In this document: in pieces, positions 17,018-27,234 of the stretch | How the letters are laid out: each line of letters opens with the position of its first letter | Position numbering within the stretch: the first letter of the stretch is position 1 | Source of the DNA: Legionella steigerwaltii | GTDB lineage: Bacteria > Pseudomonadota > Gammaproteobacteria > Legionellales > Legionellaceae | Assembly (NCBI RefSeq): GCF_001468065.1 | Contig: NZ_LNYZ01000013.1 | Coordinates: forward strand, 427,118-491,117 | DNA: 64,000 bases | Direction: 5' to 3' | Position numbers and translations under genes: made by a program | Notes under the pieces: generated by a model | Told to the model about the DNA's origin: nothing | Database searches by the model: none | Seen by the model: only the letters and a program-made list of their open reading frames with translations

Positions 17018-17086
17018 GGACGCACAGTCAGTTAAGCTGGACCCAAAAAGACAGCATAGTAACTTAAAATTAGATGGTTTACTAGT

Positions 17087-17180
17087 ATTGTAGCCCGGGT
17101 GACGCGCAGCGAAACCCGGGGTTATGAATATGAGCGAACATCTGATCCCGGGTTTCGCTGCGCGTCACCCAGGCTACAAT
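17087..17180. repeat. Palindromic repeat copy inside the rlmH-mrdA operon gap
   Basis: Complete copy, arms of about 33 bases (17087-17120 with 17146-17180), in which the core reads GTAGCCCGGGTGACGCGCAG on the left. It lies between rlmH and mrdA, genes that share strand and a conserved operon, so a transcript crossing it would carry a very stable hairpin. Confidence 0.9.
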
Positions 17181-17214
17181 ACACTAGGCTGCAATTATCA
17201 CAATTACTCACTTA

Positions 17215-17685
17215 CTATTTATGATATGGGTGATTGTTAATAATAGACCAGGCTCTATATAAAGTTTCCAGCAAAATAATACGTACTAAAGGATGAGGAA
17301 GAGTGAGTTTTGATAAAGACCATCGCTCGTCACATAATTTTAGAATGTCTTGTGACAGTCCTTCGGGGCCACCGATTAAAAAGCAGAGGTGGCTGGTAGT
17401 CTGGTTCAACTGGGATATTTTAAGGGCTAATTCTTCGCTACTAAATGCCTTACCTTCAATTTCTAAAGCAATAATTCGTGCATTATTAGGTAAAGCCTCT
17501 TTAATTAAAGCAGACTCTTTTTCCAAAATCCGTGATAAGTCCGATGACTTGCTGCGACGAATTAGAGGTATCTCAATTATTTTTAGCTGAATACCATCAT
17601 TAAATCGTTTGGCGTACTCATTCGATCCTTGAGTAACCCAATCAGGCATTTTATTACCTAAAGTAATGATTGTGATTTTTAACAT
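17215..17685 (-). CDS. rlmH: 23S rRNA pseudouridine-1915 N3-methyltransferase RlmH
   Basis: SPOUT methyltransferase that methylates pseudouridine 1915 in 23S rRNA helix 69, using S-adenosylmethionine. It has 156 residues, the family length (E. coli 155). The SAM-binding knot is seen as [13 protein letters not shown] near 101-113 and the C-terminal signature [22 protein letters not shown]... ends with NHPYHK. It lies 19 bp after rsfS, the usual rsfS-rlmH-mrdA-rodA order. Confidence 0.97.
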   Translation of the reverse strand: MLKITIITLGNKMPDWVTQGSNEYAKRFNDGIQLKIIEIPLIRRSKSSDLSRILEKESALIKEALPNNARIIALEIEGKAFSSEELALKISQLNQTTSHLCFLIGGPEGLSQDILKLCDERWSLSKLTLPHPLVRIILLETLYRAWSIINNHPYHK

Positions 17686-17704
17686 AATGGATCAATCAAA
17701 ATAC

Positions 17705-18040
17705 TTATTCTTTTGGATGTTCTTCCCATAGACCTTCTAGATTATAGTATTGTCTGTACTCAGGTTGCATGACGTGAACTATGAAGTCGTTAAAGTCGAT
17801 AAGAACCCAATCACCGGTTTCTAAACCAGTGCAATTCATAGCAGGGGTCCCGGAAGCCTTCATATCTTCCATTATTTTTTGTGCAATTGCTTTGACATGG
17901 CGAGATGCACGCCCTGAAGCAATAATCATATAGTCTGTAATTGTTGTTTGCTTGCGAACATCAATTACTTTAACGTCAATTGCTTGATTGTCATCAAGCA
18001 GTTTTAATAGTTTTGCTAATATTGGATTTTGATCTGACAT
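17705..18040 (-). CDS. rsfS: Ribosome silencing factor RsfS
   Basis: Binds ribosomal protein uL14 on the large subunit and blocks subunit joining when nutrients are short. The 111 residues contain the DUF143/Iojap signatures: DVRKQTTITDYMIIASGRASRHVKAI (about 23-48) and GDWVLIDFNDFIVHVM (about 81-96). First gene of the rsfS-rlmH-mrdA-rodA group. The usual upstream partner nadD is absent; a peptide transporter lies 193 bp upstream instead. Confidence 0.95.
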   Translation of the reverse strand: MSDQNPILAKLLKLLDDNQAIDVKVIDVRKQTTITDYMIIASGRASRHVKAIAQKIMEDMKASGTPAMNCTGLETGDWVLIDFNDFIVHVMQPEYRQYYNLEGLWEEHPKE

Positions 18041-18233
18041 ATGTAAGCAATCATTTATAAAAAGCGCTGAATAATAGCAGTATTTTCACTATATAAAAAG
18101 GGTTGAAGCCAATAGTATGGTTCGTTTCTAAATAATTTCTTGAATTATAAAAAATATATCTTATAAACATTATCTTATTTTTGGGGTGAAACAAAAAAGT
18201 CTATAAGTATGCTTTATTCCACCCAAAATATGT

Positions 18234-19682
18234 TTATTCTGTTATACGAACATGAGTTAATAAAAATTTAATTACTGCGAATAGAACCAAACAGCATAAA
18301 GCAGCAACAAACAATATTCCTAGTTGTTGAGCAAAAGCAGCCGCATAAAGCGTTTTTAATACAGCAATGTTTGTTTCACCTGAAGGAATTGCAGTTAATG
18401 AGGCAAGCTTACCTGATAAAAATCCACCTATTCCTAAAGAAACAAAAAAGATCCCCATCAAAGTACTTACCTTATTTTTATCCGCTAAAAGTGTAATAGC
18501 GGATAATCCAACCGGAGATAAGAGAAGCTCAGCCAATGAAAACATTAAATAAGCTGGGATTATCAAAAGTGGGGAAATTAAGGAATTTTTATCAGTAAAA
18601 TTACTAACTAATGCAATTACAGCATAGGCAGCAGTAATGATAAATATAGCCAATAGAAACTTTTTCCCGATACTTAAGCCACGTTCGATTAGGTTCAGCT
18701 TTGGATTTTTCTTGGCCAGAAAATAACCGATAATAAGCATGCCAATACTTTGAATGGTCACGTAATATGGTGGCGGGAATTGAATACCACTAAATGTCGG
18801 TTCAACAACTCGTGAAATAAACAGAGTTAAAGACATAAACATTTGAAAGTAAAAGGACCAGAATACTACTGAAATGATACACAATAAGCCAATGACTAGA
18901 GTCTGTCTTGATTGATTCGCATTTTCTCGATTGACTGCATACAAAATATAACCGGCTGAAAACAAGACAACAAGACCAAAAATAATATCAGCTAAGTGGG
19001 GAAAATTGAGAATATAAAAAGATAGAGCCCATAAAAATATCATGAGCACAATGGCAGTAATGATTTTTTTATATTGAAAAACAAAGGGATTATAATCTTT
19101 AATATTATATTTTTTGATTCCATAAAAAAATACAAAAAAAGCGATAACCATACCAATCGCAGCACTTGTGAATGAGGCTATCCAACCAAAGTACTCATTT
19201 AGAATACTCGGTATAGTGGTACCTAAAATAATACCGGTGGTAATCCCCATATAAAAAATGGTAAAACCACTCTCACGACGCGCAGAACCCGTAAGATATT
19301 CATTTCCCAACAGCGAAGAGATGTTTGGCTTCAATAAGCCAGTTCCCACAGCAATTCCAGCCAGTGAGGCAGTAAGAACGGTAGTATTATCCACCAGTGA
19401 TAAAATACAGTAACTTATAAAGAGTACAATGGCACCAAGTAGAACAGCCCTTTTTTGACCTATTAATTTGTCTGCTATCCAACCTCCTACTACTGGAGAT
19501 AGATAAGTTAATGCAGTAAATGAACCCACTAAGGCATAAATTTGTTTATCAGGCCATTTAAAATGTAAGGCTAAATAAAGTGCTAAGAGGGATTGAACTA
19601 CATAAAAACCATATCGTTCCCACATTTCAGTAGCGAAAAAAATACGGAGTGACTTGGGATGTTTTTCGGATTTGGTATGCAC
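18234..19682 (-). CDS. Proton-dependent oligopeptide transporter (POT/PTR2 family)
   Basis: Inner-membrane di/tripeptide-proton symporter, 482 residues, with about 12-14 hydrophobic helices. The first helix carries EMWERYGFYVVQS (about 19-31), the ExxERFxYY proton-coupling motif of POT transporters, followed by GGWIADKLIGQKRA near 66-79, the MFS/POT loop motif. Amino acids are the main carbon source of Legionella, which fits. The long neighbouring gaps (18041-18233 and 19683-19932) show no further gene; I saw no convincing terminator in the first. Confidence 0.92.
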   Translation of the reverse strand: MHTKSEKHPKSLRIFFATEMWERYGFYVVQSLLALYLALHFKWPDKQIYALVGSFTALTYLSPVVGGWIADKLIGQKRAVLLGAIVLFISYCILSLVDNTTVLTASLAGIAVGTGLLKPNISSLLGNEYLTGSARRESGFTIFYMGITTGIILGTTIPSILNEYFGWIASFTSAAIGMVIAFFVFFYGIKKYNIKDYNPFVFQYKKIITAIVLMIFLWALSFYILNFPHLADIIFGLVVLFSAGYILYAVNRENANQSRQTLVIGLLCIISVVFWSFYFQMFMSLTLFISRVVEPTFSGIQFPPPYYVTIQSIGMLIIGYFLAKKNPKLNLIERGLSIGKKFLLAIFIITAAYAVIALVSNFTDKNSLISPLLIIPAYLMFSLAELLLSPVGLSAITLLADKNKVSTLMGIFFVSLGIGGFLSGKLASLTAIPSGETNIAVLKTLYAAAFAQQLGILFVAALCCLVLFAVIKFLLTHVRITE

Positions 19683-19932
19683 TGTACTTACGCGGTTAGT
19701 TGACGTAAGCCGAAGTATACCATAGATCCTTGAGTAATAATAGACAATGTGTGTTCATAATGGTCACAATGGATTCAGGGCTTGAGGTTTACTCTAAGAA
19801 ATTTATTACAAAAAATATCCATAAGAATTATTCATTTTTTTTCTAAATTTTTAATACTTAAATTGTATCTAGGCGCTGTAATAGGTCTGGTGTATGATGC
19901 TTCTATTTTTAGTTTATTACGGAGCATTCTTA

Positions 19933-21597
19933 ATGGAAGAATACACGACAAAGCAAATAATTAGAGCAAACCACGGCAGCGAAAAACAAGCAAAAAGTTG
20001 GCTTACTGAGGCAGCACTTCGCATGTTGTGCAATAATCTTGATCCAGATGTGGCAGAAGACCCTGATTCTCTAATTGTTTATGGTGGCTTGGGAAAGGCT
20101 GCTCGTAATTGGGACTGCTTCAACAAAATTGTAGAAGTACTCAAGACTTTAAATGATCAACAAACATTATTGATTCAATCGGGAAAACCTGTAGGTGTTT
20201 TTACAACTCATGAGGATGCACCTCGGGTACTTATTGCTAATTCCAATTTAGTTCCTCGGTGGGCAACCTGGGAACATTTTAATGAGTTAGACAAAAAAGG
20301 TTTAATGATGTATGGACAGATGACCGCTGGGAGCTGGATTTACATCGGTTCACAGGGTATTGTGCAAGGAACCTATGAAACTTTTGTTGCTGCTGCTCGT
20401 AAACATTATGCAGGCAACCTGGAAGGACGGTGGATCCTAACAGGTGGGTTAGGAGGTATGGGAGGAGCACAAACCTTAGCTGGAACTATGGCTGGAGCCA
20501 GTGTCTTGGCAGTAGAATGTGATCAATCGCGAATAGAAAAGCGTATTAAAACCAGATACCTAGATCGTTATACAACCGATTTAGAAGAAGCTTTAAGCTG
20601 GATAAATGAGTCGTGCCAGAAAAAAAGTGCAATTTCAGTTGCTATTTTAGGAAATGCTGCTGAAATTTTCCCTCAATTGGTTCAACGAGGCGCTTCACCC
20701 GCTTTGGTAACTGATCAAACCAGTGCCCATGATCCATTAAACGGTTATCTCCCTGCGGGATGGACTTTGGAGCAAGCAACACAATTGCGGAAAACAGCAC
20801 CGGATGAAGTAGTTGCTGCTGCAAAAAAATCTATGGCAGTACAAGTTCATGCAATGCTTGAATTCCAGAAAAGAGGCATTCCTGTTTTTGATTATGGCAA
20901 CAACATAAGGCAAATGGCTTTTGAGGCAGGTGAAAAGAATGCTTTTAAATTTGAAGGGTTTGTACCTGCGTATATACGTCCTTTATTTTGTGAAGGAATC
21001 GGGCCTTTTCGCTGGGTTGCCTTATCAGGGGATCCTGAAGATATATATGCTACTGATGAAATGGTTAAGAAATTAATTCCAGATAATAAGCACTTGCATA
21101 ATTGGTTGGATATGGCAAAGAAAAAAATTGCATTTCAAGGTTTGCCTGCGCGGATTTGTTGGGTTGGACTAAAAGATCGAGCACGTTTGGCATTAGCATT
21201 TAATGAAATGGTTCGTACTGGTGCTGTAAAAGCACCTATAGTAATAGGTCGTGATCATCTAGATTCAGGTTCCGTTGCAAGCCCCAATCGTGAAACCGAA
21301 GGGATGATGGATGGTAGTGATGCAGTATCTGATTGGCCTTTACTCAACGCTTTATTAAACTGTGCAAGTGGTGCAACGTGGGTTAGTATTCATCATGGGG
21401 GTGGTGTAGGCATGGGATTTTCCCAACATGCAGGAGTGGTTATTGTTGCAGATGGGACAGAAAAGGCAGCGCAGCGTTTGGCAAGAGTACTCCATAATGA
21501 TCCTGCAACGGGGGTCATGCGTCATGCTGATGCAGGTTATGAACTGGCAAAAAAATGCGCTAAAGAAAATGCACTTTGGCTGCCCATGGAATCTTAA
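19933..21597 (+). CDS. hutU: Urocanate hydratase
   Basis: Second enzyme of histidine degradation: hydrates urocanate to imidazolonepropionate using tightly bound NAD. The product has 554 residues (family about 555-560). Characteristic stretches are [11 protein letters not shown] near 48-58, [10 protein letters not shown] near 175-184 (NAD-binding glycine loop), and [17 protein letters not shown] near 485-501. The ATG at 19933 is chosen over 19894 because ACGGAG lies at good spacing and the N-terminus then matches the family. Followed after 93 bp by hutH; the two are probably co-transcribed. The 250-bp upstream gap is AT-rich and shows no gene; no clear HutC operator was found. Confidence 0.96.
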   Translation: MEEYTTKQIIRANHGSEKQAKSWLTEAALRMLCNNLDPDVAEDPDSLIVYGGLGKAARNWDCFNKIVEVLKTLNDQQTLLIQSGKPVGVFTTHEDAPRVLIANSNLVPRWATWEHFNELDKKGLMMYGQMTAGSWIYIGSQGIVQGTYETFVAAARKHYAGNLEGRWILTGGLGGMGGAQTLAGTMAGASVLAVECDQSRIEKRIKTRYLDRYTTDLEEALSWINESCQKKSAISVAILGNAAEIFPQLVQRGASPALVTDQTSAHDPLNGYLPAGWTLEQATQLRKTAPDEVVAAAKKSMAVQVHAMLEFQKRGIPVFDYGNNIRQMAFEAGEKNAFKFEGFVPAYIRPLFCEGIGPFRWVALSGDPEDIYATDEMVKKLIPDNKHLHNWLDMAKKKIAFQGLPARICWVGLKDRARLALAFNEMVRTGAVKAPIVIGRDHLDSGSVASPNRETEGMMDGSDAVSDWPLLNALLNCASGATWVSIHHGGGVGMGFSQHAGVVIVADGTEKAAQRLARVLHNDPATGVMRHADAGYELAKKCAKENALWLPMES

Positions 21598-21651
21598 GAT
21601 TGGATTTTTAAGTCACAATATTAATAATCGTCATTTGGAATGTGATCTCAT

Positions 21652-21670
21652 GTTGGGTCAACGACCCAAC
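21652..21670. repeat. Short perfect hairpin GTTGGGTC-GACCCAAC in the hutU-hutH gap
   Basis: Eight-bp stem with a 3-base loop and no T-run, 21 bp before the hutH start. It could affect hutH mRNA stability, or be the remnant of a GTTGGGT-type intergenic repeat; only this one copy was found here. Confidence 0.5.
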
Positions 21671-21690
21671 CTACTTTAAGGAGATAGTTA

Positions 21691-23214
21691 ATGCAAGAGT
21701 CTTTTATTCTTCAACCAGGTGAGTTGAACTTGCAATCAATTAAACATATTTTAAATCAGCAAATGCCTTGTGTTCTTGCTAAAGAGGCAGTTGAGCGAAT
21801 TAAAGCATCACATCAAACGGTTAAAAAAGTAATTCTCGAGAAAAAAACAGTCTACGGAATCAATACAGGGTTTGGATCATTAGCAAATCAGACAATTTCA
21901 GATGAAAACTTGAAACAATTACAACGCAATATTGTTCTTTCTCATGCTTGCGGTACAGGTGAATTGCTTTCTGATGAGATTGTTGGATTAATTTTAATTC
22001 TTAAAATAAATAATTTAGCGCAAGGATACTCTGGAGTTCGTCTGGAGCTAATTGAGGCATTGATTTCCTTATTTAACCATAATGTTTATCCTTGCATACC
22101 TTCTAAAGGCTCAGTAGGTGCTTCTGGCGATTTAGCGCCTTTAGCTCATATGTCTTTACCCTTACTCGGCGTCGGTGAGGTACGTTATCAAGGGGAGGTA
22201 ATTCCTGCGCTTGATGGGTTGAAGATTGCAGGTTTAAAACCCATTGAATTGGAAGCAAAAGAGGGTCTGGCCCTTCTAAATGGCCTGCAAGTGTCTACTG
22301 CAATTGCCTTAAATGCCTTATTTACTTCAGAAAGCCTGTTTGAAACTGCTCTTATTGCTGGTGCTTTATCTGTTGATGCTGCAAATGGTAGTGATGTCCC
22401 ATTTGATGATCGAATTCAAAAGGCACGTGGTTATAAGGCTCAGCAAGATGTAGCGACATGTTACCGTGAACTAATAGCAGGAAGTGAGATCCGAGCTGCT
22501 CATCTTCACTGTTCTCGTGTTCAAGACCCATACTCTTTAAGATGCCAGCCTCAAATTATGGGTGCAATATTGCACCAGATTCGATTTGTAAGAGAAACCT
22601 TACAGGTAGAAGTTAATGCAATTTCTGATAATCCACTTGTTTTTAGTGAGCAAGAACAAATAATATCAGGAGGCAATTTCCATGGAGAAATTGTTGCTAT
22701 GGCTGCTGATAACCTTGCCCTGGCTATTGCTGAAATAGGGGCAAGCTCTGAACGACGTATTGCATTGTTAATTGATAAAAATTTTAGTAGCTTACCCGCT
22801 TTTCTAATCAAAGAGAGCGGATTGAATTCAGGATTTATGATTGCTCATGTTACTGCTGCTGCGTGCGCTAGTGAAAATAAGGCGCTTGCTCATCCTCACT
22901 CTGTAGACAGTCTTCCAACGTCTGCAAACCAAGAGGATCATGTGTCTATGGCGACTAGTGCTGCACGCAGACTACATGACATGAATGATAATACCGCAAC
23001 TATTTTAGCTATTGAATTATTGGCAGCTGTTCAGGGAATCGAATTTTATAAACCTCTAAAATCATCTGTATTATTAGAAGAGGTTCATCAACGCTTACGC
23101 TCTTATGTGGCTCCCTATGATACAGATCGTTTTTTTGCTCCGGATATAGCCATAATCAAGCAAAAAATTTTGAATGAGGAGTTTATTACCCCATTTTTCC
23201 ATTTGTGGGGTTAA
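21691..23214 (+). CDS. hutH: Histidine ammonia-lyase (histidase)
   Basis: First enzyme of histidine degradation: eliminates ammonia from histidine to give urocanate. The 507-residue protein contains Ala144-Ser145-Gly146 in [15 protein letters not shown], the triad that cyclises into the MIO electrophile, plus the tyrosine-containing YGINTGFG loop at 55-62. An AAGGAG ribosome site precedes the ATG. Gene order U then H; no hutI, hutG or hutC is adjacent. Confidence 0.97.
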   Translation: MQESFILQPGELNLQSIKHILNQQMPCVLAKEAVERIKASHQTVKKVILEKKTVYGINTGFGSLANQTISDENLKQLQRNIVLSHACGTGELLSDEIVGLILILKINNLAQGYSGVRLELIEALISLFNHNVYPCIPSKGSVGASGDLAPLAHMSLPLLGVGEVRYQGEVIPALDGLKIAGLKPIELEAKEGLALLNGLQVSTAIALNALFTSESLFETALIAGALSVDAANGSDVPFDDRIQKARGYKAQQDVATCYRELIAGSEIRAAHLHCSRVQDPYSLRCQPQIMGAILHQIRFVRETLQVEVNAISDNPLVFSEQEQIISGGNFHGEIVAMAADNLALAIAEIGASSERRIALLIDKNFSSLPAFLIKESGLNSGFMIAHVTAAACASENKALAHPHSVDSLPTSANQEDHVSMATSAARRLHDMNDNTATILAIELLAAVQGIEFYKPLKSSVLLEEVHQRLRSYVAPYDTDRFFAPDIAIIKQKILNEEFITPFFHLWG

Positions 23215-23222
23215 GGATCAAA

Positions 23223-23657
23223 GTGACTATTGAAATTTATACCGATGGCGCATGTAAAGGGAACCCAGGTCCTGGCGGTTGGGGGGTATTGTTGCGTTAT
23301 AAAGGACAGGAAAAAACTTTATATGGTGGAGAAATACATACTACTAATAATCGTATGGAGCTTATGGCTGCGATTAAAGGCTTGGAAGCCCTAAATCGTC
23401 CTTGTACAGTTAATTTATATACTGATTCTCAATATTTGAGACAAGGCATGACCGATTGGTTAGCCAATTGGAAGATAAATGGTTGGCGTAACTCTAAAAA
23501 AGAACCTGTAAAAAATGCAGATCTTTGGAAATTACTCGATGAATTGGCGTCACGCCATCAAATAAAATGGCACTGGGTAAAAGGGCACTCTGGCCATGTA
23601 GAAAATGATTTGGTTGATGCTCTTGCAAACCAGGCTATTGAAGAGTTAAGTGAGTAA
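23223..23657 (+). CDS. rnhA: Ribonuclease HI
   Basis: Degrades the RNA of RNA-DNA hybrids in the cytoplasm. The 144 residues contain the catalytic set: [12 protein letters not shown] (first Asp), [16 protein letters not shown] (Glu), LYTDSQYL (Asp), and a C-terminal [15 protein letters not shown] (His loop and last Asp). GTG 23223 is used as start because AAGGA precedes it and it trims the product to the normal N-terminus; a GTG at 23205 lacks a ribosome site and overlaps hutH. Three bases separate it from dnaQ, its usual partner. Confidence 0.96.
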   Translation: MTIEIYTDGACKGNPGPGGWGVLLRYKGQEKTLYGGEIHTTNNRMELMAAIKGLEALNRPCTVNLYTDSQYLRQGMTDWLANWKINGWRNSKKEPVKNADLWKLLDELASRHQIKWHWVKGHSGHVENDLVDALANQAIEELSE

Positions 23658-23660
23658 ATA

Positions 23661-24362
23661 ATGCGACAGATTGTTCTGGATACTGAAACTACTGGTATAG
23701 GGCACGAGCAGGGGCATCGTGTTATTGAAATTGGCTGTGTGGAGTTATTTGATAGAAAATTAACAGGGAAACATTTTCATGTATACCTTAACCCACAACG
23801 TCAGGTTGATGAAGGAGCCTTTCGTGTTCATGGAATTAGTAATGAGTTTTTACAAGACAAACCACTGTTTGAGGAAAAAGCTGAGGAGTTTTGGCAGTTT
23901 ATTGAAGGTGCAGAATTAATCATTCACAACGCGCCCTTTGATGTTGGTTTTTTAAATTCAGAACTGAAACTTATTCAATGGAAAAAAAAATTAGAAGATT
24001 ATTGCACTATTATTGATACCTTAGTTTTAGCACGTGATAAATATCCTGGACAGCGTAACAGCTTAGATGCTTTATGCAAACGATTTGGTATAGATCACTT
24101 CAATCGGGAACTTCATGGTGCTTTGCTGGATGCTGAGATACTTGCATATGTTTATCTGGCTATGACCGGTGGTCAAACCAGTTTATTTGCGGAAGTTGAA
24201 GAAACATCAATCCATACTAACATCAAAGCTCAAGAAATTGCAGCGCTGAATTTGACAAGCCCGATCGTATTGCACGCAGATAGTGAAGAACTTGAATTAC
24301 ATCAAGATTTTGTAGCATTTTTGAGTAAAAAATCAGGAGTGAACCATTGGGAAGAGAACTGA
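23661..24362 (+). CDS. dnaQ: DNA polymerase III epsilon subunit (3'-5' proofreading exonuclease)
   Basis: Proofreading exonuclease of the replicative polymerase. DEDDh motifs: VLDTETTG (ExoI) near 5-12, HNAPFDVGFLN (ExoII) near 94-104, and HGALLDAE (ExoIIIepsilon, His and Asp) near 157-164, followed by a linker and a C-terminal tail for binding the alpha subunit. Its 233 residues are close to the usual 235-245. It pairs with rnhA in the same orientation as in many gammaproteobacteria, though there the two are often divergent. Confidence 0.96.
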   Translation: MRQIVLDTETTGIGHEQGHRVIEIGCVELFDRKLTGKHFHVYLNPQRQVDEGAFRVHGISNEFLQDKPLFEEKAEEFWQFIEGAELIIHNAPFDVGFLNSELKLIQWKKKLEDYCTIIDTLVLARDKYPGQRNSLDALCKRFGIDHFNRELHGALLDAEILAYVYLAMTGGQTSLFAEVEETSIHTNIKAQEIAALNLTSPIVLHADSEELELHQDFVAFLSKKSGVNHWEEN

Positions 24363-24464
24363 GCTTAATTTGTAAGATTCAAGATCTAACATATTTGGGC
24401 ATAGTTTCTACATAGGTAACTAATAACCCAATCTAAACTCGGTTCTCCCCAATGCTATTTAGAC

Positions 24465-24911
24465 TTAACTTTTAGGGATTAGGTATTTTATTGCAAAATC
24501 TTTACCTATACATTCGCCAAGCGACTTTCCCCAAACAGCGGCACTGTCGTTATTGATTTTATCAGGAATGCTACCATACAGTTGTTGTTGGCATTTACTG
24601 ACACTCTCTGGAATCGCTGCGATGCACTGTTCATAGTTCATTTTAATGTCGTCAAGTCGTTTTTTTAGCTGAGGATCATTTTCAAATCCTTTGCAAATGA
24701 GATCAGGCAATAATGGCGTCACTGATTTTAACCATTTATCTTTCGATATTTCTGCTGAATTGTCAGATTTAGTACCGGAAGTGTCTGTAGTGCTTGTAGG
24801 AGTAGCAGTAGGATTAGCTGTACTAGTAGATGTCTCTTCAGCATTTGATGTGAAAGAAATAAGTGTACACCCTAAAAAAATATAGAAAGCTGTATGCAAT
24901 TTTTTAGTCAT
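24465..24911 (-). CDS. Small secreted four-cysteine protein, function unknown
   Basis: Not recognised. The 148-residue product has a signal peptide (basic start, hydrophobic core, ending SNA|EE), then a Ser/Thr/Ala/Pro low-complexity spacer of about 30 residues, then an alpha-helical domain with four cysteines (LLPDLICKGF, YEQCIAAI, VSKCQQQL, LGECIGKDF) whose even number suggests disulfides in the periplasm. It faces dnaQ convergently and is divergent from the L,D-transpeptidase gene. Codon use looks like that of its neighbours. A real gene, judging by the leader and the conserved-looking domain, but its role is open. Confidence 0.65.
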   Translation of the reverse strand: MTKKLHTAFYIFLGCTLISFTSNAEETSTSTANPTATPTSTTDTSGTKSDNSAEISKDKWLKSVTPLLPDLICKGFENDPQLKKRLDDIKMNYEQCIAAIPESVSKCQQQLYGSIPDKINNDSAAVWGKSLGECIGKDFAIKYLIPKS

Positions 24912-25042
24912 GATTGAATACCTTTTATAATCATTCCATTAAATAGTAGAACAAATATCTCATTCTTGCTTATAAATAATTTGTTTTGGTCAAAAAATAA
25001 ACTAAAATTAAGGTGACGATGGATAAATATTTAGGAATTATT

Positions 25043-25516
25043 ATGGAAAAACAAAGTTCTATTTTATCACCATTAGCTTACTTTTTATTCATTCCTTTGT
25101 TCATTTTTCTATTCTATTCTTCCTCGGCTTCGGCGAATACCTTTGTTTTCAATCCAAATACACTTACGTGGAAGGCTATTGATTCAAATGGAAAAGTAGT
25201 ACGTACTGGAAGAGGATCTGGAGGTAGACGATATTGTCCAGACATACATAGAGGATGTAAAACGCCAATAGGTGTATTTACTGTATGGAGTAAAGGAGGG
25301 CCTGGCTGTAAATCTACTCGTTATCCAGTAGGAAAGGGCGGCTCACCCATGCCTTATTGTATGTTTTTTACTAAATATTATGCAGTACATGGTTCTTATG
25401 AAGTCCCAAATTATAATGCGAGCCATGGCTGTATACGCGTGCATCCTAGTGATGCTTACTGGCTAAGTAAGAATTTTATTAGAATAGGAACAAAGATCGT
25501 TGTTAAACCTTATTAA
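25043..25516 (+). CDS. L,D-transpeptidase (YkuD family), secreted; paralogue of 10043-10615
   Basis: Periplasmic peptidoglycan cross-linking enzyme, 157 residues from this start. A signal peptide or single membrane anchor (hydrophobic to ASA near 29-31) leads to a YkuD domain with His116 in YAVHGSYEVP and SHGC130IRV as catalytic residues. Cys65, 72, 89 and 106 parallel Cys92, 99, 116 and 138 of the paralogue. ATG 25043 has AGGA seven bases upstream; ATG 25019 with AAGG is a fair alternative and would lengthen the leader. Unlike the paralogue it lacks a lipobox, so the two may act at different places in the envelope. Confidence 0.87.
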   Translation: MEKQSSILSPLAYFLFIPLFIFLFYSSSASANTFVFNPNTLTWKAIDSNGKVVRTGRGSGGRRYCPDIHRGCKTPIGVFTVWSKGGPGCKSTRYPVGKGGSPMPYCMFFTKYYAVHGSYEVPNYNASHGCIRVHPSDAYWLSKNFIRIGTKIVVKPY

Positions 25517-25548
25517 TACCGTAAGATAGGGTAGTGTGTGTAGTCTCT

Positions 25549-25610
25549 GTAGCCTGGGTGAAGGTCTATAAGACCGAAACCCGGGTTTCGCTTCGCTGCA
25601 CCCAGGCTAC
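25549..25610. repeat. Palindromic repeat, shortened copy
   Basis: Left end GTAGCCTGGGTGAAGG and right end CTGCACCCAGGCTAC are conserved, but the left arm has diverged after about 13 bases, while CCGAAACCCGGGTTTCG forms an inner palindrome. It lies between the convergent L,D-transpeptidase and erpA genes. Confidence 0.85.
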
Positions 25611-25641
25611 CCTTAAGTCGTCACCATTAAGCGAACTCGGC

Positions 25642-26034
25642 TTAGTAATCATCTTCATCATCAATACTAAATGATGAACCGCATCCACAGGTGGTTTTCG
25701 CATTTGGATTACGAATAACAAACTGTTCGCCCTGTATGCCTTGAACATAATCAATCTCAGCATCATGCAAGTATTGATAACTCATTGAATCAACAAGAAG
25801 TTTTACTGAAGATACACCATCTGAGCATTGTTGGATAACTACAGTATCATCTTCATTGATTTCTTCGTCGAAACTAAATCCATACTGAAATCCGGAACAG
25901 CCTCCACCTGTAATTGAGACACGCAGATTTAAGTTCAAATTATCTTCTTCTTTTATGAGCTCAGATACTTTATCTGCCGCACTGACAGAAAAACGTATGT
26001 CACTGGTAGTAGGGGATATATTAATTGCAGCCAT
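25642..26034 (-). CDS. erpA: Iron-sulfur cluster insertion protein ErpA
   Basis: A-type carrier that delivers iron-sulfur clusters to apoproteins such as isoprenoid-synthesis enzymes. The 130-residue protein has the three ligand cysteines: [11 protein letters not shown] near 50-60 and TTCGCGSSF near 113-121. Start 26034 is chosen over 26046 as GGGAG is properly spaced and the N-terminus then fits ErpA. ErpA rather than IscA/SufA is preferred from the acidic DDEDD-type C-terminus and the lack of isc/suf neighbours. Possibly co-transcribed from mnmA, 75 bp upstream. Confidence 0.88.
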   Translation of the reverse strand: MAAINISPTTSDIRFSVSAADKVSELIKEEDNLNLNLRVSITGGGCSGFQYGFSFDEEINEDDTVVIQQCSDGVSSVKLLVDSMSYQYLHDAEIDYVQGIQGEQFVIRNPNAKTTCGCGSSFSIDDEDDY

Positions 26035-26109
26035 TTTAACTCCCATTGTTTATTCCTAGAAAAAGTGGGCCTCAACTGTTTTTTCTAAGATAATATAATT
26101 ATAACGTAA

Positions 26110-27195
26110 TCATCTAATAATTTGTTCAATAGTAGCACCCCCAAGGCATTGGTTTTTGTCGTAAAAAACCACATATTGCCCTGGTGTAACTGCTCTTTGA
26201 GGGTTTGAAAACATTACATAATGTTGATCATCATTTGGAGGTGAAATAATACAGCCTTGTTCTGCTTGCCTGTATCGTGTTTTAGCATAACAGGTAAGTG
26301 GTAAATTATCCTGACAATTAGCTAGCCAATGGATTGGACCACAAATCAGTCCTTGCGCATAGAGCATGGGATGTTGGCTTCCTTGAGCTACATACAAAGT
26401 GTTAGTAGCTACTTCTTTATCAACCACATACCAAGGATCATCGGTTGAATTTTGCAAACCACCGATTCCCAATCCTTGTCTCTGACCTAAAGTGTAAAAC
26501 ATTAATCCGTCATGTTTTCCTAAACTTTTACCATCTGTGCTTTTTATCTCGCCTGGTCGCGCTAAAATAAATTCTTGTAAAAAGGACTTAAAACGTTTTT
26601 CACCAATAAAACAAATACCTGTTGAGTCCTTTTTTGCATGGGTAACTAAACCAAGCTTTTTAGCAAACTCTCTAACCTCAGGTTTAGTATAATCTCCTAT
26701 AGGGAACAAAGTCTTAGCCAAAGCTTTAGAGTCTACTGCATGAAGAAAATAGGTTTGATCTTTATCGCGATCTTTAGCTTTATATAAGAGCCCAATATCT
26801 CCTTCTATTTTATTTTTGGCATAATGTCCTGTTGCAATATAATCCGCTCCGAGTGTTAATGCATGATTTAAAAAAGCATTAAATTTGATTTCTTTATTAC
26901 ATAAAACATCAGGATTTGGGGTTCTTCCTTTTTCATATTCACTTAAGAAATGAGTGAAAACTCTTTGCCAATATTCTTCAGCAAAATTAACTGTATGCAG
27001 AGGAATACGCAACTGATTGCATACGGCCTGCGCATCAGCAAGATCTTGTGCTGCAGGGCAAAACCCATCTTTATCATCTTGTTCCCAGTTCTTCATGAAC
27101 AAGCCTTCAACTTGATATCCTGCTTCTTGCAATAACCAGGCTGCAACTGAAGAATCAACACCACCAGACATTCCAACTATAACTTTAGCTTTCAT
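26110..27195 (-). CDS. mnmA: tRNA 2-thiouridylase MnmA
   Basis: Thiolates U34 of tRNAs for Lys, Glu and Gln, using ATP and sulfur relayed from the desulfurase/Tus system. It has 361 residues. The PP-loop is [12 protein letters not shown] (about 8-19), the catalytic cysteines are in [12 protein letters not shown] near 98-109 and [12 protein letters not shown] near 193-204, and [10 protein letters not shown] near 237-246 is also conserved. No strong ribosome site is visible before the ATG. The gene is divergent from yceD, with a composite repeat filling the gap. Confidence 0.97.
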   Translation of the reverse strand: MKAKVIVGMSGGVDSSVAAWLLQEAGYQVEGLFMKNWEQDDKDGFCPAAQDLADAQAVCNQLRIPLHTVNFAEEYWQRVFTHFLSEYEKGRTPNPDVLCNKEIKFNAFLNHALTLGADYIATGHYAKNKIEGDIGLLYKAKDRDKDQTYFLHAVDSKALAKTLFPIGDYTKPEVREFAKKLGLVTHAKKDSTGICFIGEKRFKSFLQEFILARPGEIKSTDGKSLGKHDGLMFYTLGQRQGLGIGGLQNSTDDPWYVVDKEVATNTLYVAQGSQHPMLYAQGLICGPIHWLANCQDNLPLTCYAKTRYRQAEQGCIISPPNDDQHYVMFSNPQRAVTPGQYVVFYDKNQCLGGATIEQIIR

Positions 27196-27234
27196 AAAAT
27201 TGAGATACCGCTTAATATTCTATTTTTCAAAATC

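Noticed and set aside
19683..19932. A possible small gene or regulator operator in the 250-bp gap before hutU
   Set aside because: The one short frame (19782-19964) runs into hutU in another frame without a ribosome site, and no operator palindrome could be supported.
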